From Pseudomonas brassicacearum subsp. neoaurantiaca (GTDB lineage Bacteria > Pseudomonadota > Gammaproteobacteria > Pseudomonadales > Pseudomonadaceae), in contig NZ_VDLV01000033.1 in assembly GCF_013608025.1 (NCBI RefSeq), positions 264,649 through 328,648 on the forward strand: DNA of 64,000 nucleotides. The letters run 5' to 3'. The position numbers were made by a program, and so were the translations under genes. Position 1 is the first letter of the stretch, and the number at the start of each line of letters is the position of its first letter. The notes below the pieces were generated by a model. That model did not search any database. It was not told the origin of the DNA and was given only the letters and a program-made list of their open reading frames with translations. This document shows, one piece after another, positions 54,123 to 62,962 of this stretch.

Positions 54123-54233
54123 CGTGGTGAGGGAGCTTGCTCCCGCTGGGTCGCGAAGCGGCCCCCTGCGGTGTGCCAGTTAAATTAAAGGAGCTGCTGC
54201 GCAGCTCAGCGGGAGCAAGCTCCCTCGCCACGG
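54123..54233. repeat. REP pair, family B
   Basis: GTGGTGAGGGAGCTTGCTCC (one base changed) and its complement lie after the sigma-factor stop. Confidence 0.88.
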
Positions 54234-54269
54234 GGTTTTTCTTATGCTCACGCGCTGAGGGACCAAACA

Positions 54270-54297
54270 AAAAAGGCGACCCGAAGGTCGCCTTTTT
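54270..54297. terminator. Bidirectional terminator between the sigma gene and icmP
   Basis: AAAAAGGCGACC / GGTCGCCTTTTT with a CGAA tetraloop, 18 bases beyond the icmP stop. Confidence 0.93.
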
Positions 54298-54314
54298 CAA
54301 TCGTCCGGCGTTGA

Positions 54315-55658
54315 TCAGAACTCGTGATCAGCGTTGTCCGGGTTCAGGTCGCTGATGCCCAGCTTGCCCGCGGCCTGTTCGATCGAGCCGGTCTGCTTGA
54401 CCAGGGCGGCGATGGCGTCGCGTACGATCTGGTTGCCCGCGGTGTTGCCCGCGGCGATCAGTTGGTCGTAGTGCTCACCCTTGTTGGCGTGGTCGACCAT
54501 GACCTGGATCTTGGCTTCGGTGTCGGCCAGGTCGGCCTTCAACGCGGTGTCGGCGGCCGAATCGGCCTTGGCCACCAGGGACGACAGGCTGGCGCCGGTC
54601 ATCTTGGTGCCGTCGACGCGGGTGTATTCGCCCAGGTAGACGTTACGCACACCTTTGGCATCGTAGAAATGCGAGTTGTGAGTGTTGTCGCTGAAGCAAT
54701 CCTGTTCGTCTTCCGGGGAGTTGGCTTCCAGGGAGACTTTCATGCGCTCGCCCGCCAGTTCGCCCAAGGACAGGCTGCCCATGCCGAAGAGCATCTTGCG
54801 CAGGCCGGTTTCGGCAGGTTCGGCTTCCAGGGTGGCGCGGTAGTTGTCGGCCACGTTCGGCTTCCAGTTGCCGACCATTTCCTGCAGGTCGTTGACCAGC
54901 AGTTGGGTGACGGACTTCAGGTAGGCACGACGACGGTCGTTGTGGCCGCCGGTGGCGCCAGCGCCTTGCAGGTAATCGGAGGCCGGGCGATTGCCGGCGC
55001 CAGGGCCGGTACCGTTGAGGTCCTGGCCCCACAGCAGGAATTCGATGGCGTGGTAGCCAGTGGCAACGTTGGCCTCGGAACCGCCCAGCTCGTTCAGGCT
55101 GGCGAGTTTTTCCGGGGTGATGTCCTTGACGTCGACCTTGTCTTCGCCGACCTGGACTTCGGTGTTGGCAATGATATTCGCGGTGGCGCCCGGGTTGCCC
55201 AAGGCATGCTCGTAGGATTTGTCGACGTAGTCGATCAGACCTTCATCCAGGGGCCACGAGTTCACCTGGCCTTCCCAGTCGTCGACGATGGTGTTGCCGA
55301 AGCGGAACACTTCGCTCTGCAGGTAGGGCACGCGCGCGGCAACCCAGGCAGCCTTGGCGGCTTTCAGGGTGTCGGCGTTCGGCTTGGCGAGGAAGGCGTC
55401 GACGGCGGTTTGCAGGGTCTTGGCGGTGGATTCGGCATCGCTGTAGACGGCATAGACGATGTCGGCGTAATGCGCGACAACAGCCTTGGCGGCGGTTTCG
55501 TCGATCTTGCCAGCGGCAGCGGGGGCCGCCGGTGCAGCGGTGCTGGCGGCCGGCGTTGGCGCTTGCGGCGCGGCGGCCTTGTCTTTGCCTTCGCCGCAAC
55601 CGGCGAGGGAAATGGCGATGGCCAACAGACTGGCGGTAGCCAGAGGCATACGAATCAT
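54315..55658 (-). CDS. icmP: Imelysin-family lipoprotein (M75, IcmP-like)
   Basis: A 447-residue lipoprotein with the lipobox LAGC at about residues 17-20 and a low-complexity Ala/Pro linker. Two imelysin repeats follow; the conserved GxHxxE motif reads GYHAIEFLLWGQD. Members are iron-regulated surface or periplasmic proteins thought to act in iron handling; the old name insulin-cleaving metalloproteinase comes from P. aeruginosa. The start at 55658 gives a proper lipoprotein signal; the longer frame to 55865 does not. Adjacent to bifA as in P. aeruginosa. Confidence 0.9.
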   Translation of the reverse strand: MIRMPLATASLLAIAISLAGCGEGKDKAAAPQAPTPAASTAAPAAPAAAGKIDETAAKAVVAHYADIVYAVYSDAESTAKTLQTAVDAFLAKPNADTLKAAKAAWVAARVPYLQSEVFRFGNTIVDDWEGQVNSWPLDEGLIDYVDKSYEHALGNPGATANIIANTEVQVGEDKVDVKDITPEKLASLNELGGSEANVATGYHAIEFLLWGQDLNGTGPGAGNRPASDYLQGAGATGGHNDRRRAYLKSVTQLLVNDLQEMVGNWKPNVADNYRATLEAEPAETGLRKMLFGMGSLSLGELAGERMKVSLEANSPEDEQDCFSDNTHNSHFYDAKGVRNVYLGEYTRVDGTKMTGASLSSLVAKADSAADTALKADLADTEAKIQVMVDHANKGEHYDQLIAAGNTAGNQIVRDAIAALVKQTGSIEQAAGKLGISDLNPDNADHEF

Positions 55659-55717
55659 GGCGTAGATCCTGCTTCGATGATGAGTGGGGCTGGCGCGAGG
55701 GTGCGCAAAAACTGCGA

Positions 55718-55742
55718 CATAATGCGAAAGATTTGCATTATG
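55718..55742. promoter_or_regulatory. Long palindrome upstream of icmP
   Basis: CATAATGC-N9-GCATTATG is a perfect 8-base dyad in an AT-rich stretch, 60 bases upstream of icmP. Size and sequence recall a Fur-type operator, but the match is imperfect. Confidence 0.45.
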
Positions 55743-55807
55743 TGTAAAGGGTGCGGCCGTAAATATTTCTTGTTTAATAATGCAGATCGCCGCCTTTCGG
55801 CGGCGTC

Positions 55808-55904
55808 TGTAGGCGCTGCCTCGCGAAGAGAGGCTGCGATCCTTTGATTGACCTTTGAATCCCAAGCGAACATCAAGGGATCGCAGGCTTCGCCAGCGCC
55901 TACA
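55808..55904. repeat. Inverted repeat, family C (TGTAGGCGCTGCC...GATCGCAGGC type)
   Basis: TGTAGGCGCTGCC and GGCTGCGATC face GATCGCAGGC and GGCGCTGTAGG-complement about 97 bases apart. It sits between bifA and the icmP promoter; a relative occurs at 62819. Confidence 0.75.
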
Positions 55905-55922
55905 GGTGCAGGGCAGCGGGAA

Positions 55923-57974
55923 TCAGACGATGGAGGCCTTGATGCGCTCCGCCTGTTTCAAATAGAGGCCCAGCTCCCGGGCCGGCAGGGGTTTGCTGTA
56001 GTAGTAGCCCTGGCCTTCGTGGCAGCCCTCGGAAATGATGTAGGCCTCTTGCTCGATCGTTTCGACGCCTTCGGCAATGACCTGCATCCCCAGGCTTTTG
56101 CCCAACTGGATGATGGCGCGGACGATGGTCGCGTCATCTTCGTCATCGAGCAGGTCCTGGACGAAGCTCTTGTCGATCTTGATCTTGTCCAGCGGCAGGC
56201 TCTTGAGGTAACTCAGCGACGAATAACCGGTGCCGAAGTCATCGATGGCGATCAGCGCTCCGGAGCGACGCAGGCTAAGCAGGTGCTGGGCGGCGGTGGT
56301 GATGTCTTCCATCAGGCCGGTCTCGGTGACTTCCAGCTCTAGGCTACGTGGCGGCAAGCGGTACATCTGCAGGAAATTGTTCACCACCCGTGGCAGCTCG
56401 GCGTGGTGCAACTGCACCGTGGACAGGTTGACCGCCATGCGCATGTCGACGAAGCCCTGGTCGTGCCACTCGCGCAACTGCTTGCAGGCCTGGTCCAGCA
56501 CCCACTCGCCGATCGCGATGATGGTGCCGTTCTGCTCGGCCAGAGGAATGAACAGGTCCGGCGGCACCAGGCCGTGTTCGGGATGATGCCAGCGAATCAA
56601 GGCTTCGGTGCCCACTACGCGCAAGTCGCGGTAACTGATCTGCGGCTGGTACACCAGCGTGAATTGTCCACGGGCCAGCGCTTCGCGCAGGTCTTTCTCC
56701 AATTCGCGGCGGCGACGCATCTCGCTGTCCACGCTGGCGATGTAGAACTGGTAGCGATTGCGCGAGCGGGTCTTGGCCAGGGTCATGGTCTGCTCGGCTT
56801 TTTGCAGCAGTTTCTCCGTGCTGTCACCGTCTTCGGGGAACAGGGTGATGCCGATCGTGGCGCGCAGGCGGATCTCGTGGTCATCGAGGGCGAACGGTGC
56901 TTCCAGGTCATCAAGGATGCTCTGGGCCAGTTCGGCGGCCTCGTAGGGCTGCTCGATATCGGCCTGGACCAGGGCAAACTGGTCACCGCCCAATCGCGCC
57001 AGGGCGCCGAGACGACCGCTGTGGGCACGCAGCCGATCGGCCAGGGCCAAGAGCAACTGGTCGCCAATCTGATAAGTGAATTGTTCGTTGATGCTCTTGA
57101 AATCATCCAGCCCTACGCACAACACGGCTACGCGACGCTGCAAGCGCCCGGCGTCCACCAGTATCTTGTCCAGTTGCTGCTGAAGCTGCTGGCGATTGGG
57201 CAGGCCGGTCAGGAAGTCGTACTGGGCCATGCGCAACAGGCTGTTTTCTGCTTCGTGGCGCAGGTGCGTATTGCGCTCGATGGAGGCGAGTAACTGGTTG
57301 GCGGTATTGATCCACAGGCCCAGCTCATTGTGCTCGTGCCCCGGCAGTTGCGGGATTTTGTGCGCGCTCGGGCGGTCGGGGTTTATTTCGGTCAGGTGCT
57401 GGATAATCCGCGACAGGGGTTTGGTCAACAGCCAGTGATAGACGAGGTACAGCACTAGGCCCATCGCCAAGGCCCGCAGCATTCCGGAAGTAAAAATGAT
57501 CACCGAACTGATGATAAAACCCTGGCCATAGCTGGCGGTGTCCAGGGTAATGCTGAGGTCGCCGTAATATTCGCTGTAGGGGCCACGACCCACCAACTGC
57601 GTGGTGAAGGTTCGTTCCTGGCCGAGAATCAGGTCAGTCAGCCAACGGCTACTGGAATGCTGTAGAGGCCGGGCCTTTTCCGCGAGCATGGTTTCACCAG
57701 GGTGACCGATGGACGCCACGCGCACGGCTTCGTCCCGGAACAGCCCTTCGATCACCTGCATGCCCATTTCCCGGTCCAGGCTGTAGACCGCCTGGGTAGA
57801 AGGATCGCGGAACATATCGAGGATGCGCTGGGCGTCGTCAGTAACGGCCCGGTTGGTTTTGTAGGCATCGAACACGATCTGGGCACAGCTCAAGATCATG
57901 CCAACGATCAATGCCGAGAGGAGCACGACCCGGAGCAACTTCACAGACAAGCTGTTCTTGAGTTCCAGCTTCAA
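55923..57974 (-). CDS. bifA: Membrane-bound c-di-GMP phosphodiesterase BifA (degenerate GGDEF plus EAL)
   Basis: A 683-residue inner-membrane enzyme that breaks down c-di-GMP and so favours motility over biofilm. Membrane helices lie near residues 12-32 and 150-180, framing a periplasmic sensor. The GGDEF domain has the altered active site LARLGGDQF, so it should be non-cyclising. The EAL domain is intact with GTEALIRWHHP, LEVTETGLMED and IDDFGTGYSSLSYL. GGDQF and the neighbours icmP and sodB match BifA of P. aeruginosa. The ATG at 57974 follows an AGAGA-type site. Confidence 0.92.
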   Translation of the reverse strand: MKLELKNSLSVKLLRVVLLSALIVGMILSCAQIVFDAYKTNRAVTDDAQRILDMFRDPSTQAVYSLDREMGMQVIEGLFRDEAVRVASIGHPGETMLAEKARPLQHSSSRWLTDLILGQERTFTTQLVGRGPYSEYYGDLSITLDTASYGQGFIISSVIIFTSGMLRALAMGLVLYLVYHWLLTKPLSRIIQHLTEINPDRPSAHKIPQLPGHEHNELGLWINTANQLLASIERNTHLRHEAENSLLRMAQYDFLTGLPNRQQLQQQLDKILVDAGRLQRRVAVLCVGLDDFKSINEQFTYQIGDQLLLALADRLRAHSGRLGALARLGGDQFALVQADIEQPYEAAELAQSILDDLEAPFALDDHEIRLRATIGITLFPEDGDSTEKLLQKAEQTMTLAKTRSRNRYQFYIASVDSEMRRRRELEKDLREALARGQFTLVYQPQISYRDLRVVGTEALIRWHHPEHGLVPPDLFIPLAEQNGTIIAIGEWVLDQACKQLREWHDQGFVDMRMAVNLSTVQLHHAELPRVVNNFLQMYRLPPRSLELEVTETGLMEDITTAAQHLLSLRRSGALIAIDDFGTGYSSLSYLKSLPLDKIKIDKSFVQDLLDDEDDATIVRAIIQLGKSLGMQVIAEGVETIEQEAYIISEGCHEGQGYYYSKPLPARELGLYLKQAERIKASIV

Positions 57975-58009
57975 AGAGAGATTCCTTGTTCCGTGCGGGT
58001 AGCGTCAAG

Positions 58010-58028
58010 TTGCCATGAGTATTGGCAA
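58010..58028. promoter_or_regulatory. Palindrome upstream of bifA
   Basis: TTGCCA-N7-TGGCAA, a perfect dyad 36 bases before the bifA start and likely in its promoter. The remaining 200 bases up to the REP pair at 58235 hold nothing further I can identify. Confidence 0.4.
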
Positions 58029-58234
58029 TCCTGTGATGTCAGTCAAAGGGACAATCAAACACAAGGGTTTTCGCCTGAAACCTGGCCGTTATACGGTGTT
58101 TACAGAGTGATTGCTCTACGACCATTGTTTCGGTTGGAAAGGCCTGCAACTTGAGGCCTGGCGGGATTTTTTCTTGGATTTCAGACGCGAGGTCATCTGC
58201 CCGGTGCGAGATTGGTCATTCACCGCGAAGCTAG

Positions 58235-58327
58235 TCGTGGGACCGGGCTTGCTCGCGAAGACTGTGAGTCAGACAACCTATCCGTCGGTTGACACTCCGC
58301 TTCCGCGATCAAGCCCGCTTCCACGAA
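58235..58327. repeat. Degenerate REP pair, family A
   Basis: CGTGGGACCGGGCTTGCTCG faces CGCGATCAAGCCCGCTTCCA; both arms have several changes and look old. Confidence 0.75.
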
Positions 58328-58342
58328 ACAATCCAGTCCGCT

Positions 58343-58386
58343 AAAAAAAACGGCGCCTTCCCGTCGGGAAAGCGCCGTTTTTTATT
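58343..58386 (-). terminator. Rho-independent terminator after sodB
   Basis: Stem ACGGCGC-TTCCC / GGGAA-GCGCCGT with A-tract and T-tract on both sides, just beyond the sodB stop. Confidence 0.93.
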
Positions 58387-58397
58387 GGCATCACGAC

Positions 58398-58994
58398 TTA
58401 CGCAGTGAAGGCCTTGCCTTCGAACTGCTCAGCCACGAACTTCCAGTTGACCAGGTTCCAGAACGCTTCGACGTACTTCGGACGAACGTTGCGGTAGTCG
58501 ATGTAGTAGGCGTGTTCCCAGACGTCGCAGGTCAGCAGCGGGGTGTCGCCGCTGGTCAGCGGGTTGCCGGCGCCGATGGTGCTGGCCAGGGCCAGGGAAC
58601 CGTCAGCTTTCTTGACCAGCCAGCCCCAGCCGGAACCGAAGGTGCCGATGGAAGTCTTGCTGAATTCTTCCTTGAACTTGTCAAACGAACCGAAGGCGGC
58701 GTTGATGGCTTCAGCCAAAGCGCCGGTTGGTTGACCGCCGGCGTTTGGTGCCAGGCAGTTCCAGTAGAAGGTGTGGTTCCAGACCTGAGCGGCGTTGTTG
58801 AAGATACCGCCCGAGGAAGTCTTGACGATTTCTTCCAGGGTCTTGCCTTCGAACTCGGTGCCAGGCACCAGGTTGTTCAGGTTCACGACATAGGTGTTGT
58901 GGTGCTTGTCGTGGTGGTATTCCAGCGTTTCTTTGGAGATGTGTGGCGCCAGTGCGTCGTGTGGGTACGGCAGCGGCGGCAATTCGAAAGCCAT
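58398..58994 (-). CDS. sodB: Superoxide dismutase [Fe]
   Basis: Cytoplasmic dismutation of superoxide. The 198-residue protein has metal ligands in EYHHDKHHNTYV, WNHTFYWN and the signature DVWEHAYYIDY. The Fe-type is supported by AAQVWNHTFYWNCL and by SodB-like length. The start at 58994 follows TAGGAGA. Single gene between bifA and argO. Confidence 0.96.
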   Translation of the reverse strand: MAFELPPLPYPHDALAPHISKETLEYHHDKHHNTYVVNLNNLVPGTEFEGKTLEEIVKTSSGGIFNNAAQVWNHTFYWNCLAPNAGGQPTGALAEAINAAFGSFDKFKEEFSKTSIGTFGSGWGWLVKKADGSLALASTIGAGNPLTSGDTPLLTCDVWEHAYYIDYRNVRPKYVEAFWNLVNWKFVAEQFEGKAFTA

Positions 58995-59167
58995 GGTGAT
59001 TCTCCTAATCAGGTCAGTTGCGGTGAGCGCAAGGCCGATCACGGGCGGCCAGACTAGCGCCAGCGAGTTTGTACTCTTTGGGCGCAGGAGTCGGATCATA
59101 GCACCGGGGGTGCGGCATAACCACGCAACAACTGTGTGGGATAGAGGTTCCAGAGCGGTTTGGAATA

Positions 59168-59770
59168 TCAGCCCGAGACGATTAATTGCATCGCCACGCT
59201 GAACATCATCACCGCCACCAGAAGATCCAGGACGCGCCAGGTAGTGGGCCGGGCCAGCCAGGGCGCCAGCCACGCGGCGCCGATGGCGAGAATGGAAAAC
59301 CACAGCAGCGAGGCGCTGGCCGCCCCTATGACATACGCACCGGGTACGCTTTGCTGGGCGCCCAGGGAACCGATCAGCAGCACGGTGTCCAGGTAGACGT
59401 GAGGGTTGAGCAACGTGACCGCCAACGCACTGAGCAGCACCGTGTGCAATGAGCGCGCCGCCTGTTTTTCATCCCGTTGCAGGCTTTGTTTGGAAAAGAC
59501 CCGGCGCAACGCCTGGCTGCCGTACCAGAGCAGGAATACGGCACCCCCCCAGCGTGCGATCGACAGCAACAGCGGGCTTTGGGCCAGCAGCGTGGCCAGC
59601 CCGAATACTCCGGCGGCCACCAACAGCGCATCGCAGGTTATGCAGAGCGCAGCCACGGGCAAGTGATGCTCGCGGCGCAAGCTCTGGGCGAGGACGAAGG
59701 CATTCTGCGCGCCAATCGCCATGATCAACCCGAGGGCCACCAGCAGGCCGTTCACATAGCTTTGCCACAT
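59168..59770 (-). CDS. argO: LysE-family arginine exporter ArgO
   Basis: A 200-residue inner-membrane exporter with about six helices. The N-terminal LGLIMAIGAQNAFVLAQSL and VTLLNPHVYLDTVLLIGS are characteristic of ArgO/LysE. It is divergent from argP across a 95-base intergenic region, the standard activator-target pair, and should export arginine or lysine in excess. The start at 59770 follows GGAGAA. Confidence 0.93.
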   Translation of the reverse strand: MWQSYVNGLLVALGLIMAIGAQNAFVLAQSLRREHHLPVAALCITCDALLVAAGVFGLATLLAQSPLLLSIARWGGAVFLLWYGSQALRRVFSKQSLQRDEKQAARSLHTVLLSALAVTLLNPHVYLDTVLLIGSLGAQQSVPGAYVIGAASASLLWFSILAIGAAWLAPWLARPTTWRVLDLLVAVMMFSVAMQLIVSG

Positions 59771-59865
59771 AGGGATTCTCCATCCAGGTTTGCAATGCTG
59801 GCCATTCTCCGGTTCGTCGAGTTATAAGAAAAACCAATCTTGCTGATTGCCCATTAGGAAAACTG

Positions 59866-60759
59866 ATGTTCGACTACAAATTGCTTTCCGCCCTGGCGGC
59901 CGTGGTCGAGCAGGCTGGATTTGAACGTGCCGCGCAGGTTCTGGGGTTGTCGCAATCGGCCATTTCCCAGCGGATCAAATTGCTCGAGGCGCGCGTTGGC
60001 CAGCCCGTACTGGTGCGCGCCGCGCCGCCGGCGCCGACCGAGATCGGCCGTCGGCTGCTCAACCATGTCCAGCAGGTCAGGTTGCTGGAGCGTGACCTGC
60101 AAAGCCTGGTACCAGCATTGGACGAAGCAGGGCTGCCCGAGCGCCTGCGGATTGCCTTGAATGCCGACAGCCTGGCGACGTGGTGGGCTGGTGCCGTGGG
60201 TAAGTTCTGCGCCGAACAGCATCTGTTGCTGGACCTAGTGGTAGAGGACCAGACCGTTGGCCTCAAGCGCATGCGTGCTGGCGAAGTGGCGGCTTGTGTC
60301 TGTGCCAGCGAGCGTCCCGTGGCTGGTGCCCGCAGCGTATTGCTGGGAGCCATGCGTTACCGTGCCCTTGCCAATCCAGCCTTCATCGCCCGGCACTTCC
60401 CCGACGGCGTGCGCGCTGATCAACTGGCTCGCGCGCCGGCCCTGGTGTTCGGCCCGGATGATTTCCTACAGCACCGGTACCTTGCGTCCCTCGGCCTCGA
60501 AGGTGGTTTCGAGTATCACCTGTGCCCTTCATCCGAAGGTTTCATTCGCCTTGCCGAGGCTGGGCTTGGCTGGGGGCTGGTGCCTGAATTACAGGTGCGT
60601 GAGCAACTGGAGCGGGGCGAACTGGTGGAGCTGGTCGCAGATAAACCGATCGATGTGCCGCTGTACTGGCATCATTGGCGCAACGGCGGGCAGTTGCTCG
60701 GCTTGTTGACCGAACAACTGGTTCGCGCGTCCGGGCAGTGGCTGGTGCCGTTGGGCTGA
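59866..60759 (+). CDS. argP: LysR-family regulator ArgP (IciA)
   Basis: A 297-residue LysR-type activator. The N-terminal helix-turn-helix is GFERAAQVLGLSQSAISQRI, followed by a linker helix and a periplasmic-binding-like effector domain that in ArgP senses arginine and lysine. Divergent from argO, its likely target. The ATG at 59866 follows TAGGA. Confidence 0.93.
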   Translation: MFDYKLLSALAAVVEQAGFERAAQVLGLSQSAISQRIKLLEARVGQPVLVRAAPPAPTEIGRRLLNHVQQVRLLERDLQSLVPALDEAGLPERLRIALNADSLATWWAGAVGKFCAEQHLLLDLVVEDQTVGLKRMRAGEVAACVCASERPVAGARSVLLGAMRYRALANPAFIARHFPDGVRADQLARAPALVFGPDDFLQHRYLASLGLEGGFEYHLCPSSEGFIRLAEAGLGWGLVPELQVREQLERGELVELVADKPIDVPLYWHHWRNGGQLLGLLTEQLVRASGQWLVPLG

Positions 60760-60814
60760 TTCGCAGCGTCAGGATTGCACGCAATACGCAAAACCTTCTT
60801 CATCGGAGCACTAC

Positions 60815-61807
60815 ATGAAAATTCTCGTCACCGGCGCGAGCGGCTTCATCGGCGGACGCTTTGCGCGTTTCGCCCTGGAGCAAGGCCTGGATGTTCGGGT
60901 CAACGGCCGCCGGGCCGAAAGCGTCGAGCACCTGGTGAGGCGCGGCGCCGAGTTCATCCCGGGCGACCTGAGCGATCCGGAACTGGCCCGTGATTTGTGC
61001 CGGGACGTTGATGCCGTGGTGCATTGTGCCGGCTCAGTGGGGTTGTGGGGCCGTTATCAGGATTTTCACCTGGGCAATGTCCAGCTCACTGAAAACGTTG
61101 TCGAGGCTTGCCTCAAGCAGAAGGTTCGGCGGATGGTGCACCTGTCGTCCCCGTCCGTTTATTTCGATGGCCGTGACCACGTGGGGCTGACGGAAGAACA
61201 AGTGCCCAAGCGCTTCAAGCATCCCTACGCCGCCACCAAATACCTGGCCGAACAGAAAGTCTTCGGCGCCCAGGAGTTCGGCCTGGAAGTGCTGGCGCTG
61301 CGTCCGCGCTTCGTCACCGGGGCCGGAGACATGAGCATTTTCCCGCGCCTGTTGAAAATGCAGCGCAAGGGCCGGCTGGCGATTGTCGGCAACGGACTGA
61401 ACAAGGTGGATTTCACCAGCGTCCAGAACCTTAATGAAGCGCTGCTCAGCAGCCTGCTGGCCACGGATTCGGCGTTGGGCAAGGCCTACAACATCAGCAA
61501 CGGCGCGCCGGTCCCGCTGTGGGACGTGGTCAACTACGTCATGCGAAAAATGGAAGTCCCGCAAGTCAGGCGCTATCGGTCCTACGGGCTGGCCTACAGC
61601 CTCGGTGCGGTGAACGAAGGCTTGTGCGCGCTTTGGCCCGGTCGCCCGGAACCGACGGTGTCGCGCCTGGGCATGCAGGTCATGAACAAGAATTTCACCC
61701 TGGATATCAGTCGGGCCAGGCATTATCTCGATTACGATCCACAGGTCAGTTTGTGGACCGCCCTTGATGAATTTTGCGCCTGGTGGCGTGTCCAGGACGC
61801 CCGCTGA
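60815..61807 (+). CDS. NAD-dependent epimerase/dehydratase (extended SDR)
   Basis: A 330-residue extended short-chain dehydrogenase related to 3-beta-hydroxysteroid dehydrogenase-like and sugar epimerase enzymes. The coenzyme loop GASGFIGGRFARFAL is at the N-terminus, and the catalytic pair appears in YAATKYLAEQKV (Y-x-x-x-K). The substrate is unknown. Single gene downstream of argP; the ATG follows CGGAG. Confidence 0.87.
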   Translation: MKILVTGASGFIGGRFARFALEQGLDVRVNGRRAESVEHLVRRGAEFIPGDLSDPELARDLCRDVDAVVHCAGSVGLWGRYQDFHLGNVQLTENVVEACLKQKVRRMVHLSSPSVYFDGRDHVGLTEEQVPKRFKHPYAATKYLAEQKVFGAQEFGLEVLALRPRFVTGAGDMSIFPRLLKMQRKGRLAIVGNGLNKVDFTSVQNLNEALLSSLLATDSALGKAYNISNGAPVPLWDVVNYVMRKMEVPQVRRYRSYGLAYSLGAVNEGLCALWPGRPEPTVSRLGMQVMNKNFTLDISRARHYLDYDPQVSLWTALDEFCAWWRVQDAR

Positions 61808-61914
61808 TCGCCCCGTCATGAACCGAGTGCCCGGTTCGGGGTCAATGGGTGCGGCGGGCGAGGGGGTTATACTCGCCACATCAAGCCATCCCCGGTTTCC
61901 CAAAGGTTAGACCC

Positions 61915-62796
61915 ATGCCCATGCGTAACGATGCCAACGACGACTTCGATGATGTACCGAGCCTGCGGATGCGGGCCGACATTCCCGATGACGATGACTT
62001 CATGCCCAACCGCCAGCCCCACGTGCAAGCGCGTCCGGCGCCCGTTGCGGCGGCCAAGGTCAAGGGGCCGAGCACAGGGCCGTTGTGGGCACTGATCGGC
62101 GCGCTGCTGTGTGCTTTCGCTTTCCTGGCGTGGTGGAGCTTCCAGCAGATTTCCCTGATGGAACAGCAACTGGTGGCCACCCAGGAAAGCTTCGCCCGGA
62201 TCAGCGAGGATGCGGCGGGGCGCTTGCAGGACATTTCCGGCAAGGTCGTCGCCGGCCAGTCAAATGTCATGAGCGACAGTGAAGCCTTGAAACTGCAGAT
62301 CAAGCAGTTGGACAACAAGCTGCAGGAGCAGGGCCGGCAATTCGAAGGCCGGCTGCAGGAGTTGAACAAGCCGCAGCAAGGTGCGTTCGGTCCGTCCGAC
62401 GACCTGGGCAAGGAATTGGCCCAGATCATTACCCAGGCCAGTGCACAGGAAAATGCCACCGCTCAGTTGCAGGCGGCCAATAAAGAACTCCAAGCCCAGC
62501 TCAAGACGCTGACGGCTGAAGTGACCGCGCTGAAGAACCAAGGCGAGGGCGGTGCCCTGGATGCCCAGCTCAAGAGCATCGGTGCCGACATCACGGCCCT
62601 GAAGCGAGCCACTTCCAACTCCGCCATCGAGCGTCTGGAGCAGGACATGGTCGTGCTCAAGAGTCAGCAGGAGAACCGTTCGGGCGGCAACACCGCTGAA
62701 TTCGATGCGTTCCGTGGCCAGGTCACCCGCAACATCAACACGCTGCAATCGCAGATTCAGTACCTGCAACAACAGCTGAGCGCTCGGGCTCAATAA
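61915..62796 (+). CDS. Membrane-anchored coiled-coil protein of unknown function
   Basis: A 293-residue protein with an acidic cytoplasmic N-terminus (DDDDF near residue 25), one membrane helix at about 56-75 (LWALIGALLCAFAFLAW), then a long predicted coiled coil in the periplasm (about 78-293). Heptad-like patterns include LKLQIKQLDNKLQEQ and AANKELQAQLKTLTAEV. This layout resembles cell-envelope or division-associated spacers, but no family is recognised with certainty. The start at 61915 has AAAGGT upstream. Confidence 0.82.
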   Translation: MPMRNDANDDFDDVPSLRMRADIPDDDDFMPNRQPHVQARPAPVAAAKVKGPSTGPLWALIGALLCAFAFLAWWSFQQISLMEQQLVATQESFARISEDAAGRLQDISGKVVAGQSNVMSDSEALKLQIKQLDNKLQEQGRQFEGRLQELNKPQQGAFGPSDDLGKELAQIITQASAQENATAQLQAANKELQAQLKTLTAEVTALKNQGEGGALDAQLKSIGADITALKRATSNSAIERLEQDMVVLKSQQENRSGGNTAEFDAFRGQVTRNINTLQSQIQYLQQQLSARAQ

Positions 62797-62818
62797 GCCT
62801 GAGTAGCCCTTGGCCAGG

Positions 62819-62915
62819 CGTAGGAGCCTGCGATCTTTTGATCTTTGAATCTTTCGCTCAAGACTCAATTGTCAGGGAAAAGATCGCAGCCTCGTTGCAC
62901 TCGGCAGCTCCTACG
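62819..62915. repeat. Inverted repeat, family C
   Basis: CGTAGGAGCCTGCGATC faces GATCGCAGCC...GCAGCTCCTACG, a second member of the family at 55808. Confidence 0.75.
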
Positions 62916-62962
62916 TACGCCGTCTACGCTCTTGAAACACCAACAAGAACGAGGGCGCGCGC

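Noticed and set aside
54324..55847. A 507-residue open frame antisense to the imelysin gene
   Set aside because: It mirrors the GC-rich codon structure of icmP, has Gly/Val/Asp-rich low-complexity composition and no ribosome site. The opposite frame has a lipobox and family motifs.
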